Assembly: GCA_029876055.1 (NCBI GenBank)
Contig: CM056874.1
Coordinates: forward strand, 8,556,001-8,620,000
Direction: 5' to 3'
From: Madurella fahalii
Taxonomy: Eukaryota; Ascomycota; Sordariomycetes; Sordariales
DNA: 64,000 bases
The number at the start of each line of letters is the position of its first letter. Position 1 is the stretch's first letter. A model generated the notes under the pieces. The model had not been told where the DNA came from, searched no databases, and saw only the letters and a list, made by a program, of their open reading frames with translations. A program made the translations under genes and the position numbers. Shown here one piece after another: positions 43,001 through 53,656 of the stretch.

Positions 43001-43621
43001 CTGGACGGCATCTGCAAGCACAACTCGGTCAACTGCAACGTGTGTGTGCGCATCGCGGCCTACGGCGACAAAACCATGGCCGACCCTGTCTCCACCTCCA
43101 GCAATAACGACACTAACAACAACAATAACAACAACACGATTCCTATCACAGCCGAGGATGTCCGCAAAGGCAAGAAGACGGTCTGCGTGGAGAAGCCCGT
43201 CCCCGTCTCGGATCGCGCCGTGGCCGAACCCCAGAGACACGAGTCGGAAGAGCCGACGATGAGGCCATCCATGGCCCCCGGCGAGGCGCTCGCGATCCTC
43301 ATCAAGGAGACGCAGGACGAGATTGACCACCTGCAGATGGAGCTCAAGCGGCTGAACGAGGTCTACTTTGGCCTGGACAAGGCGCTGGGTCAGCGCGAGC
43401 GCCGGAGAGTCATGGGCGAGATCAAGAAGCTACAGGCCGACGTAGAGGCCAAGAGCGGGCACTTGTACAAATTACATGATGTGTTGGAGGGGCAGAAGCA
43501 GGCGGGCCAGTTGATGGCTAGGGAAGAGGTGGATATTACCGTGTTAGATGGGCTGTTGAGGGCGACGGAGGTGAGGGCAGAGAGCAGGCAGAGCGAGAGG
43601 GAGTGGAATGGGTTTGATTGA
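40079..43621 (+). CDS. Ppc89/Cep57-like spindle pole body coiled-coil protein
   Basis: Intronless, 1,180 residues. Ppc89 is a core spindle-pole-body scaffold in fission yeast; the same domain pair occurs in animal centrosomal Cep57. N-terminal 300 residues are basic and disordered, with a KENVPP box (about 140-146) and many SP/TP sites. A conserved block GHSFFLPAFRHLPDWTSGTL (about 260-280) precedes a long coiled coil (about 320-760), broken briefly around 375-400, whose middle (about 580-700, TYFKENKKLKAQV to LKEQNLDLQIDNERL) resembles the Ppc89/Cep57 localisation domain. A Gln run (11 Q, near 818-828) and an Asn run (near 1015-1025) flank disordered sequence. The C-terminus has the Cep57 microtubule-binding-type signature HNSVNCNVCVRI (about 981-992) and a final coiled coil. 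Function at fungal MTOCs is inferred from domains. Confidence 0.85.
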   Translation: MNVNSNRANQPASKPKHISRLRKEMLEHRMQHHPFSSPPSSTGSHDTVSTTTEELSRNLSNFSFSPDAEGTPSKRHASRSGRFSSRQNQNVMLNTSAIARTFPEWSGLVAKDTVTFSQTVDMAAPIKPISSVYGGKENVPPTVERAHDDALDSKRRRSLADMQARVENESDCSTVLSVSPGPPHPGTRRSRFGPAQPDGIMSAETTKRSLHEMVSKIRTEKQTAKHDTTPRRSPPSEAARPSHETPAPGHTVTNLGFSPTGHSFFLPAFRHLPDWTSGTLKFSAMKNGVPVFVRSGKSGVRLEHSVKDHGSVNAVSMPEEDEEIFVSLDKLQEEVRELHDHDAMLQREAERLQLEVNQLQSELKRFKSRKSTDSAIGSDTDGSFRRSGRYGHDAEDQIAQLHDRLEQASRQVGVHDIHNAALAAERDEALHQASIARERAMKLQAELEATQKDLEASLQFLQEKETLQLEHASLLAENETLREQRDAAVGNNKNLTVQNEKLRRELSGVQKDLSATRDELASVRKQYEALQEEKRLVSQDHASMERNNETYFKENKKLKAQVAARDQHIADLKKGISTRDKMIDNIQDVPGDTAILELNAELEAELERLQTKVEQQTVELHQKDGDISAKEGRIRSLKEQNLDLQIDNERLREENQRLRTEHEEIRGQWVDERHKVIRLNQLLSKNNGEYLKTLNDNTGDCVRLDDFKQKEDALRLKLERREAAVKKVKLLSNKISEIAQQEFTGIAAATSKTTKVTRIIEPKDMLTATEELTGKSSAPLNVDNDPTAEIHFTQGSDFASIMEGEIAKLRQTYRELQQQQQQQQQQTAGNTLQLTDYSLPPLPPPTLQRSKSDSSALPSRAAQSKGQPPGILKKSSQFAVEEDTGRFSVKSALSIVSHHTEDSFQVYNATATQNDTPCPNPRSRRNSEGARDPTMAEPNMTSAFFMPDITLQGNKQGVGAKQPIPALSKDARRVLDGICKHNSVNCNVCVRIAAYGDKTMADPVSTSSNNDTNNNNNNNTIPITAEDVRKGKKTVCVEKPVPVSDRAVAEPQRHESEEPTMRPSMAPGEALAILIKETQDEIDHLQMELKRLNEVYFGLDKALGQRERRRVMGEIKKLQADVEAKSGHLYKLHDVLEGQKQAGQLMAREEVDITVLDGLLRATEVRAESRQSEREWNGFD
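42525..42556 (+). repeat. CAG-type triplet tract coding poly-Gln
   Basis: CAG/CAA run in frame within the Ppc89-like gene, coding 11 glutamines. Confidence 0.9.
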
Positions 43622-44514
43622 TGTAGACTGTGTTGGTTGGGTATGGTGATGTGTCTCGCGTACGACAAGCGACGGAAAGGGGGAAGGGGGGGTGGTTTTG
43701 GGATTTCAAGTTTGATGTAGGCGTTCGGGAAACGGGTTGCGTTTATGTGTTATTACTAGTGTGTTTGGTTTGTGGTTGGTCTTTGTTGGAGTAATGTGGG
43801 TTTGGTTCAGGCCATGTTCGGTTTAGGGGTTAGGAAGAGGAGATGGGCTCCTTTCAATTGCATCACGTATTTGAGATCAATCCGGTCGACTCTTGGGAGG
43901 TTGGTGTGGATGAAGATGGTGTTCTCTACGCTGATTTTCGGTTACATTCATGTTACTTAAGAGGAGTCTCTGGCGCAACGCAGTAAATGGAGAGTCGCGT
44001 TGAACTCAAGGACCAGTCCACGCCCGGTGCCAGCAACCGTCAAGCGGAGAAATTCCCCAAGTAGCAGTTACTACCTAGAATCACTGATGCATCCATCTTC
44101 AGAAAGTCGTCCGTTTATTTACCCCTGCTCAGGACCTGGCGAACCGAACGAGAGCCGCACTGGTTAATATCAGCAACGACCCGCAATTGGTACCGCGGGC
44201 TGTCCCCTTCCGCGCCTTTTGGCTGGCGGTTGTATCGATTTTTATCTACCGCGCCAAAAAAACGGCGGACATACCTGGTGATGGAGAGAGAGAGACAGGG
44301 AGAGAAACAGAGAGAGAAACAGAAAGAGGAATAAAGAAAGAGAGAGGTTCTTAAACCATGCCCTTTCCCCTCCCCTCCTGACTCTGTTGAACGAGCGCCT
44401 TTCCTCTTTTCCTGCTTGTCACAAGCAACCCCCTTGCAACACCTACCTCTTCCTGACTCGAAGATCACGGCAACCGATCCCGAAAGAAACTAAAATAAAA
44501 CAACAAAAATAAAA
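43622..44514. other. intergenic, mannanase promoter
   Basis: 893 bases. A purine-only-like tract (GA-rich, about 44282-44348) and an A-rich leader (44490-44514) lie just before the mannanase start. No gene was seen. Confidence 0.6.
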
Positions 44515-44570
44515 ATGCGACGCTTGCTCTCCCTCGCCTTCCCTGCTGTCGCGGGTCTGATCCACTCCCT

Positions 44571-44601
<31 letters not shown>

Positions 44602-46403
44602 GACGGGACCGACGTCCGCGACCTCCCCGTCACGCGCAAGGGGCCGACGCTCTTGTTGGATGACAAGCCCTGGAAGGCGGTCGGCCCAAACGTGTACTGG
44701 CTCGGCCTGGACGAGAACGTCACACCGCCCGAGGGGGAGCCTTTCTACGAGCCCCTGAGGGCGAGTTACCCGGCCAAGGGGCGGGTGAGTGAGATCATGG
44801 CGGTTGTGAGGGCCATGGGCGGGACGATGATACGGTCGCGTAAGTCTTTGTTGGTGTGTTAGATTTATTCACGTGGGGTTTGGTTGTGTGCTCTGCTTTT
44901 GCTATGCTTGGGGCGCGGTGAGTTATAGTGGGCGGGAGGGGGAGAGCGTTACGTTCAAAGATCGGTTGGTTCGATTTGGGATGGTGATGGGAGGGATTGT
45001 GGTCACTACTGTGATACTCATTTCATTTGTGCGACCAACTCAGTCAAGCAAAGCAGGCAACCAACCAACTCGGCCCCCCCCCCAAAAAAACACATCTTTA
45101 CTCACCCGTAACACAACAGACACCCTCGGCGTCAGCACCGGCAACCCCCTCAGCCTCTACCCGTCGCTCAACAAGCTCAACCCGGCGGCGTTCGAGCCCA
45201 TCGACTGGGCCATCTACCAGGCCCGCGAGCACTCGGTCCGGCTCATGATCCCGCTGACCGACAACTTCGACTACTACCACGGCGGCAAGTACAACTGGAT
45301 GCGATGGCGGGGGTTCAACCTCACGCGGGCGCGCGACGAGTCCAACCCGCAGGTGATGCAATTCTACCTGAACCGGACCATCATCGACGACTTCAAGGGC
45401 TACATCCGGGCGCTGCTGACGCACGTCAACCCCTACACCAACCTGACGTACGCCGAGGACCCGACCGTGTTCGCGTACGAGACGGGCAATGAGCTGTGCG
45501 GGCCGGCCTGGAAGGACATGAATGTCCCCGTGCCGTGGTAGGTGATTTTTTCACGTGCTATTATCCGCCGGCCCCCCACCGTGGGGTCGGTTGGGTCGTC
45601 CACTGCAAGTACAAAGTTTGTGGGAACGACAAGGCTGACCTTTTTTGGATGTTGAGGGTGCGCGAGATTGGACAGCTCATCAAGGAGCTGGCGCCCAATA
45701 AGCTGTTCGTCGACGGCACGTATGGGGTGAACAGGACGCATTTTGAAATCGACGAGGTGGACATCTTTTCGAATCATTACTATCCGATCAGTATCAGTAA
45801 GCTGAGGGCGGACCTCGAGCTGAGTAAGTCCTGCATCGGTCAATCTTTTCTTAGCAATTCAGCCCGGCCTTGGGGAAGCACAAGGCAGGGCGGGGGCGCG
45901 CAATCAACAAGAGGTGCTTTTTGCTAACTAACCGCCTTGCCCATATCGCAGTGTCTATCGCCGACAGGCCATATTTCGCCGGGGAATACACATGGCTCGG
46001 GGAGGGCGCGACAAGCGATGCGAATCTGACGGCATGGTTCAGGGAGATTGAGACGAGCCCCAGCGTAGCGGGCGACGCGTTTTGGTCATTGTTCGGTCAC
46101 AATGTGCCGGATTGCAGTGTACGTTTATTTATTTTTTTTTGGTGCCGGGCCCAAGGAACGGGGACGTAGACCTGGACGTGAGCTAATGTCGCTGGCTGTG
46201 CGAATCAGACGTTTGTCGAGCACGACGACGGCCTCACCATGCACTACGGCAATCCGGCGCATGAGACCCAGATCAAGCTGGTCAGGCAGCACTTCGTCAA
46301 AATGAGCCAAGGACTCTCGATTGCTGCTGACGAGGCCCTGCCGCCGGTCCCCTGTCCGGTACCGTCATCCGGGAGCCGACACCCCGCCAATGCGGGGAAG
46401 TAG
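44515..46403 (+). CDS. Secreted glycoside hydrolase family 5 (endo-beta-1,4-mannanase type)
   Basis: Hydrolyses internal beta-1,4-mannosidic bonds of mannans, acting outside the cell. Five exons, 44515-44839, 45120-45537, 45657-45823, 45952-46118, 46209-46403, give 423 residues. The signal peptide is long and Val/Ala-rich (about 1-29). The family start (LLLDDKPWKAVGPNVYWLGL) is present. The acid/base Glu233 sits in YETGNEL and the nucleophile Glu315 in FAGEYTW; NHYYP (288-291) precedes it. There is no carbohydrate-binding module or linker. The first intron is 280 bases, long for this genome, and contains a C run next to an A run. Codons at exon joins (H, W, M) restore family sequence. The next gene downstream is a Zn2Cys6 regulator in the same direction. 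Exact substrate (mannan, galactomannan or another beta-glycan) is inferred. Confidence 0.9.
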
Positions 46404-46903
46404 CGCATTTGGCCGCTCTCTTTTGGTCGCTGATGGGATGCGCGTGCTGAGCACTGTATGGGAAACACACTAGTTTAGGTGATGATCAGGCTCTCGCTCA
46501 AAATGACCAGAGGGAAACAAAAAGGCCGGGTGTGGCATTGAGAGCGCCCCGGTGTCATGGTCCCGGTGACCAGGATATCGCCAGTTCCGTCGTCCGGCTT
46601 TAGTGGCCCACCAGAGACCGGGCTGCATGAGTGAAGCATCCTAAATACTCCCCAACCACGCTTGGCAAGCCAGTGATTGGGGAGCAAAGAAGCCATCGCC
46701 GCTGGCGAGAGAACAAATTCAGTGCACCCCATGTTCCTAATCCGGCGGCTGCCGCTCCTTCGGCAAACAAACCTGGCCGGTTGAGTTAGTTTCCCCCCCT
46801 CTCCTGCGTTCCATTAACTATCCGGCTGGGCCTGGCAGCATTCCTGAGGCCCAATGTCCCTCAAGCAGCGCAACCGAACCACACATGCCCAAGACAAGAC
46901 AAG
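46404..46903. other. intergenic between mannanase and Zn2Cys6 factor
   Basis: 500 bases holding the mannanase 3' flank and regulator promoter. Nothing further was recognised. Confidence 0.6.
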
Positions 46904-49780
46904 ATGAGCACAAGCGTTCCCTCAGCCGTGTCGTGCGTCGAGTGCCAAAGGCGCAAGCAAAAGGTAATTAAGAAACCGCCGGCAGCCAAGAGGATCCCCC
47001 CGCAGAGTTGCCTCGTAAAAGAGAGAGAGAAAAAAAAGAGGGAAAAAAAGGAAAGGGTCGAAATCGGAAGGGGAAAGACAATGAAATTAAAAAAAAGCAA
47101 AACTTTCTTGACTGACAAGCCACCAGTGCAACCGCCAGTTTCCCTGCAACCACTGCCTGAAGCGAGGCGTATCGCATCTATGTCGTTTTATCTCCAAAGC
47201 TAGCCCTCCCAAGACATCTAGGGATGCCAGTTCGAACGGTAGCCAGTCGGGGTCGGTGAAGGCGTCGAGGAAGCGGAACTTCGATGACCCCGACGAGTGG
47301 ACGCCGTTCGACGCCGGTCCGGACGAGGATGTTGCATCTTCAGATATCGACGTGAGCAGCGCCCTGGGTGGCCTGGGCTACATGCCGCACCACCATGCCA
47401 GAGTGTTGGGCCACAGCAGCGGTCCAAAGGTAAATGGAACATCTATGGCCCCAGACACAATTCCACGCGGCACGAATGACTGACGGGTACGGCAGACACT
47501 CAAGGATGTCGTGGACGGGAGGCACGGCGAACAGTCCGAGGAGCTCAGGGCTGCTTTGGTCCTGATGCCCGCAAAGCCGTACACTGGTGAATTTCCCCAC
47601 TGCCTCATGCCGCGCCGAAAACACAGAAACAATTCAGTAGATGCTGACCAGACTCAGACTGCCTCGTCGACAACTGGTTGAGCGGCGCAAATCACCATTA
47701 CTACGCCCTGTACCCGCCCGAATTCAGGACCCAGTACGATGGGTGGTGGGCCACGCCGCACGACAAGGTGACGCCAGAACTTACCAGCCTAATATTGCGC
47801 GTCTGCGCTTGCTCCCTCCATTTCATCATGAACGAGAGCGTCAGGGTGAGGCTCGAGTCGGAGCTGAGGGCAGATGTATTGACACTTGCGGAGCGCATGC
47901 ATACCGCGGCCGAGAAGCTCAGCGCGAGCATCCCGCCCGGGAAGGGCGGCCTGGTCCACGTCCAGCAGCTGTTCCTCACGGCCTTTTGGTACAAGTCGGC
48001 TGAGAAATGGACAGAGGCCTGGCACGCTCTGAGCAAGGCTGTCCGAGCAGCTAACGAAATAGGTGATGCCCCACTGGCCTGCGGTTATCCAACGCTTGGT
48101 CTGTCAGCTAACCTTGTCAAAGGCCTCCATCAGGACTCCTTATCCGAGGGCATGTCCGAGTTTGACCGCGAGATGAGAAGACGCGTGTGGGGCGTCATAT
48201 ACATGTGGGATTTGTGAGTGCGCCCCATTACCGATCGAGAATCACTGGCCTAACCTTTTTTTTTTTCTTTCCCCCAAAGCGCTCTGGGGTCCATGCTGTC
48301 CCGCCCGCTCCTAGTTAACCATGCCGACTGCACCATCGTGATGCCGACTCTGACCCTCGAGATCAACCCTGAGCGTCCGGACCAGCCGTCGCCGTTCCGC
48401 CACATGAACTTGCACTGCCAGTTGTGCCTTGACATGGCAGCACAGTTTGGTACCGATGCCGACAAGGCGAAAGTAGCCCAGAAACTGCGCGACGTGGTCT
48501 ACAAGTGGTTCGAAAAGCTCCCAGTTGAATACGCTTTGAAAGACCCAGACACCCGCTGGGATCGTGAGTTTGACTGGGTCGTGTTTCAGCGGCGCTATCT
48601 GCACCTGATCGGATATATGTCCTTGTTTAGCGCGCTAAGGCCCTTCATTGCGCGGGACTCGGGGAAGCCAATGACGGATCTCGAGATGAGCCTTCGAGCT
48701 GCGGGAGTTCAGGCAGCACTGGATCTGATGGACGTGTCGTGGTACTTTTTCGAAACCCTCGTCTCGGCCGGCGCCAAGTTCCACTATGCCATCTTTTGCA
48801 TCTTTGACACCTCAACTGTCATGTGTTCGGCCTTTGTCCACGACGAGGCCCGCAACCTCCCGCAGCGGGAAAGGGTTCTCGAAGCCATCAGGAAGGGCGT
48901 GCGTATGCTCGAGGAGCTGTATTCAGAGTCCAAGACCACGGCAGCCTTGTATCACATCCTCAAGGGACTGATTGCGAAGTTGCCGCTGAGCGCGAAGGAG
49001 CAAGTGGTAATCGGAATGGCGAAACGGGCGAGGCCCAACAGGATATCTCTACCAACGCGGCAAGGGGCTGTCGAAGGACCCTCCAGCAGTCCCACGACGA
49101 CCAGTAGCGGTCAATATGAAAGCGAGCAGACTCTATTCTTCAACACCGGGAACTCCGATACCAGCGGCACAACATACTCGTCCGGCACTGGGGGAGGCCG
49201 TGAGAGCTCCGTCTCATCTGTTGTTAGCGGTCCGTCCTCAAACGTCTACGGATCATCGGATGTCCAGCCCCGGCCGAATCCTGTTGACAGCGTCGCGACA
49301 TCAAGCGGTTACATTCCGATGGTTGGCAACTTCATGCCCCTGGACTCCATCGTCTCGCCGTTTCCGGCAGCAACCGGTGTCATGCAACCGGCTGGTGTCG
49401 TGGCGTCGGGTGGCTTCGCGTCTACCAACGAATATGTGCAGTCCGCGGGGGGTTTCCAGTTCGACAGCTTCGCACCGGGCACGGGCGAGGCTCTCCCAGT
49501 CATCCAAGCGGGTTGGCAGGCGCCTTCTCAGTCGACATTGGACAACCTGGGCAGCATGAGCGCGCTGCAAGGCGATGCCAGCGGCCTGTCGCAGCTCGAT
49601 CGCACGCCGCCCTCGGTCCTCGACTACTGGGATTGGGAAGGCCTTGGCCTTGGTCATCCTGTGTCCTGGAGCCAACCCTCAGCCGGTGTGGTGGACCATA
49701 GCGGTGGGCTTTCCGGCGACTTCGTCAGCCAGGCCTTGGCTAGGAACAGTCCCTCGCAGAGTTCGGACCCATCCTGCTAG
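46904..49780 (+). CDS. Zn2Cys6 fungal transcription factor
   Basis: Nuclear DNA-binding regulator. Five exons, 46904-46963, 47127-47429, 47496-47586, 47658-48213, 48280-49780, give 836 residues. The zinc cluster is at residues 11-39 with spacing C-x2-C-x6-C-x5-C-x2-C-x8-C (CVECQRRKQK / CNRQFPCNHCLKRG..LC); the first intron (163 bases, strongly purine-rich) separates the second and third Cys. A fungal-specific middle homology region covers about 150-520, with YYALYPPEFRTQYDGWW, FDREMRRRVWGVIYMWDFA and LSRPLLVNHADCTI. The last 300 residues are Ser/Gly/Thr/Gln-rich and probably an activation region ending in LDYWDWEGLGL. Target genes are unknown; the adjacent mannanase is a candidate only by position. 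Confidence 0.9.
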
Positions 49781-50783
49781 CGAGCCTGATGGACACCTGA
49801 TTCTTTGGGCACGCGGCCCTTCGTCCCCTCATCCATCAATCATGTCATCAGGTTGTTTTAACACGGTAATGGCTTCCGCCAAGAAATTGAATCGACAAGG
49901 CGGCAACCGGTGCGGTGGTCATGCTTTGGGGCTTCTGGTTTGATGATGCGGTTTCATGGGCTTTGTTCGCGGCTGTGTTTTTCGATCGCTAGCCCGGTAA
50001 GTTTGAGAAAGTAGGAGCGATGGGTTTGGCAACAGTTGCTTCGCACAGATTGATGGTGGGAGAAGCAGAGGGCGGGCTGGCATTTATAGGTTGGATAGTG
50101 CCCTTGACTCCGACCAACGGACGTTCTGTAAGGCACCTTGGCTGCCCGAAGACTTTCGGACCAGCGGGCCCGCCTCAAGAAGCTAAGCGGGGAAATGTTA
50201 CTGTGATGATGTTAGTTGGTCTGGACGGCAGTTATCGACCAGTATGTGCATGAATCCGCACCCACTGGCAGCCAGGGCGGGCATGCGGGAGGTTTGGTTT
50301 TAACAGCGAAATACAAGCCCTGAACGAAATTCCTTCGTGACGATCCGGTGCTCGCTGGTTACCGATGATGCCTCAGTTTAGGGGACCCACCCGCTAGTCC
50401 CTGTCCAATCAGGAACTTTCTACCTGACAGCAGATGCAGCCCCGTACATCTCGAGGCCGCTCGACCGCTCTTGTTACTTTTGGCCGAGGTCAACTTGAAC
50501 ACCGAGCATCTTGTCAGGCATGGGACGAAGCTGACGGCGTGCTCTTTGTTATCTGTTGAACCAACAGATGATGGAAGTTGACTCCATTAGTGCATCCCGT
50601 TGGGATATTCTGTCGTGCACGAGCCAGGAAAGAGGGGCTTTTTCCTCGGACGCCGCTCCGTACCGCCGTAGCAGCCCCTCTTGACTAGAGGGACATAGAG
50701 GGAGCCGCGTACCACATGCAATGCAGGCCCGGCGAGGAGTCATACTCCTGGCTGGTAATAAGGGCCTGGTGTATACTCATAGA
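49781..50783. other. intergenic, 1 kb upstream of threonine aldolase
   Basis: Regulator 3' flank and aldolase promoter. No gene was recognised. The open aldolase frame extends further upstream to an ATG at 50721, but the presequence-like start at 50784 is more convincing. Confidence 0.55.
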
Positions 50784-50899
50784 ATGTGGAGGAGCGCCGT
50801 TATCTCTCCGTTCTGTCGGGGCCTCATAAGACCGCCCCAAAATCTGAGACGACACTGCCATCCGAGCTCTCGCACATTTCTCAGCACATCATCAACATT

Positions 50900-50943
<44 letters not shown>

Positions 50944-52250
50944 CTTTCAATATGCCCCAGGCAAACGGCGAGAGCATCGTAGCTGCCGACGCTCCGAAGC
51001 ATAATGCTTGGGTCGGCAGCGCCGGGCCCGCCGGGCACGATCTCAGGAGTGGGTTGCACTGACTCATCTTTAGTTCGCTCTAAACTGACGGCGTGCAGGC
51101 GATACCATGACCACCCCGACGGCGTCTATGCTCGCTGCGATTCAGTCATGCTCTTTGCTAGACGATGTTATGGCCGAGGATCCTACGACGATCGACCTTG
51201 AGAGCTATTGTGCCGCCTTGACCGGCAAGGAGGCCGGACTCTTTGTCCTGTCCGGCACCATGGGAAACCAGCTAGGGCTACGGTCGCTCCTAACGCAGCC
51301 CCCGTATGGCGTGCTGTGCGACTACCGCTCCCACATTGTGCAGTGGGAGGCTGGAGGGTGAGCCAACGACGCCTCAACGCCTGACACACCTTGACCGTGC
51401 TAAATCTCTCTCTCTGCGTAGCGTCTCATCCCTGACCGGCGCCATGGTCAAGCCCATTGCACCAAGAAACGGGATTTATCTTACGCTGGAAGATGTCAAA
51501 GCAAATGCGCATCTCGACGACGACGTGCACACATGTCCCACGCGCGTCATCAGCCTCGAGAACACCCTCAACGGCATGATTATGCCGCTAAACGAGGTTC
51601 AGCGCATCTCAGCCTTCGCTCGCGAGCACGGCCTTAAGTTGCACTGTGACGGAGCACGGTTGTGGGAAGTCGCGGCCTCGGGCGCCGGCAGCCTGATCGA
51701 CTTCGCCTCGTGTTTTGATACGGTGACTCTCTGCTTCTCAAAGGGCCTAGGCGCACCCATTGGTAGCGTCCTGGTGGGCAGCAAGGATGTAATCAAGCAC
51801 GCACGCTGGGTAAGAAAGTCAATCGGCGGTGGGCTGCGCCAGTCAGGCGTCGTCACTGCCGCTGCTCGCGTTGCCATCGACGAGACGTTTGGTAAAGGTC
51901 CCAACGGCGAAGGCGGTCTGCTGCGCAACACGCATATTCTCGCGGAAGAGATTGCCAAAATCTGGACAGACCTGGGTGGTAAGCTCGTTCATCCAGTGCA
52001 CACCAACATGGTCTGGCTCGACTTGGATGATGCCAAATGCTCGGTGGCGAGGTTCGTCGAGCTCGGGCACGAGGAGGGGTTGAAGCTACTGGGTGGCAGG
52101 CTGGTCATCCACTACCAAATCCATCAGAATCGTGAGTTTGTCATGCCGAAGCTCGAACGCATCCTCAAGGCGGCTCTTGAGGGCAAGGCAAACAATAGTG
52201 TAGCCCCTAAGACTGCCGACGGGGTCGCATCCATGTACCGATCACACTGA
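50784..52250 (+). CDS. L-threonine/L-allo-threonine aldolase, PLP enzyme, with possible mitochondrial leader
   Basis: Splits (allo-)threonine to glycine and acetaldehyde; yeast Gly1 is the main source of glycine. Exons from the start to 51048, 51099-51357, 51422-52250 (introns 50 and 64 bases). The core enzyme starts at the ATG at 50952 (394 residues); the in-frame ATG at 50784 adds 56 residues (450 total). Fold-type I signatures: HDLRSDTMTTPTASM (joined across intron 1), GTMGNQ, HIVQWEAGGVSSLTGAM (joined across intron 2), SLENTLNG, HCDGARLWE (PLP-ring Asp) and the Schiff-base Lys in LCFSKGLGAPIGS, then TNMVWLDL. The longer form begins MWRSAVISPFCRGLIRPPQN, an Arg-rich, acid-free presequence, joined by a Ser run. 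Which start is used is not decided by sequence; leaky scanning giving two forms is possible. Confidence 0.9.
50901..50940 (+). repeat. (TCA)13 microsatellite
   Basis: Forty bases of perfect TCA repeat, in frame as serine codons if the upstream aldolase start is used, otherwise in the 5' leader ending 11 bases before the short-form ATG. Confidence 0.95.
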
Positions 52251-53656
52251 AGTTGAGGTCTCAAAGAGAGGCAAACGAATCCCGAATGACCGCTGGTATG
52301 GGTGGTCAAAAGAGAGTTGCGGGGTGTCTCATCCCGCCAAGTGCTAAGTTCCTTTACACCGAGTTTTACTTGGTATCTGCATATCCCCTGGGGAGGAAAC
52401 CGTTGACACTGCCGGCTCTGATGTCGGTATCCAGCTTTCACCACCCCAGCCTGCCTGCAGAGAAGGGCCGAGAATGCGGGTCCGGTGTCCCCACGATTCG
52501 GGCGTCGTGGAGGTGGCCCACCTAGACTGGGGCCGGCGACTCCGGACTGCACCCGGGGTTGCAGAAGCTGGAAGACGCCCATGTTTCGTGCTGGCCATGA
52601 GATCCGGCTTTACCACTGAAAAGTAGATGACAAAGCAAGGTATGAGGCGGCCAAGCAAAATAGCTGCCGCCACTGACATCGGCGGGTTGGGCCATGGCAA
52701 GTTTCCCGCTGGACAAGAAGGCTAGAGCGAGCCGGTGCATCCATGGGAAAGGGGAAAGAAAACAGACCTGCAAAGGCTGCCTCACGATGGCACCCTGCCC
52801 CGCCCCCGTCCACCAACCCTGACGTCACGGAACGCGCAGGATTCCTAGCCAATGAGGGACAATCGAGATTGGCAGACCGGGCTTATGCCGGAGAGATTTA
52901 GCAATTGGGGATGCGGGGAATGCAGCAAAGCTCCAACGTCCAAGTTTCTCGAGCTTCGGTGACGGACGCCACACGATCGAATTGGCGCGGCGCTTCGATG
53001 CTTCGATGCTTCGATGGGCGTCTGAGGGCCTCATTCGGGCCGCTCGGCGAGAAGCGCGCATCGACCGTTCCTGCCGGGTGCCTGACATCTCAAACCAAGG
53101 CTGGACGGCCCAATTGTAGGGCCTGAAGGGTAGGATTTTTGCTCCAAGTCGAGTTCGGCCAAAACCGTATTTCGTTTGTTTCCGAACGCGTCCACCACCA
53201 AGTTGGGGCAACCGATGATCGCCAATGCTGGGGCGAAGGCGGGTCCGCCGAAAGCAACCCAGGTTTTCTCTGATCAACACGGCCCAGCAATATACGTATA
53301 CACTATTTCCTGGCGCAACCGTCCTGCAGACGGGTGCAGAATGCAGAGTTGCAGTTACCTTGCAAGGGTAGGTTGAAGGGTAGGTCGGTATCCGCCGGTA
53401 TCCACGCGAGGGTAGTCCTTGTGGGAAGGTTGACGGGAGAACCCTTCTCCTGCCTAATACGACAAACCGCAGAGCTAAGCACGGAAGAATACAGAACCAG
53501 GGCCCAGACCGGGTTGGCAGGTCCAAGGTTGCCATTGTTTTTTCCGTTAAATTCCAGGTTGTTTGCTTCCCTCGGCCTCCCTTCGGTGCATTCCCTCTCG
53601 CCTTCTCTTGCCCATCCCCTACAACTCTTGGCTCTACGCTCCCCGAGGGCTTCAAC
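52251..53656. other. 1.4 kb intergenic, trehalase promoter
   Basis: Aldolase 3' flank and trehalase promoter/leader. Three head-to-tail copies of GCTTCGAT lie at 52992-53015. A 277-codon open frame on the opposite strand (52825-53658) has no recognisable domain and is treated as chance. Confidence 0.55.
52992..53015 (+). repeat. three 8-base tandem copies (GCTTCGAT)
   Basis: Perfect head-to-tail triplication about 640 bases upstream of the trehalase start. Confidence 0.9.

Noticed and set aside
42525..43140. Possible frameshift or mis-assembly at the Gln and Asn runs in the Ppc89-like gene
   Set aside because: The frame stays open through both tracts and the conserved C-terminal motif follows in the same frame.
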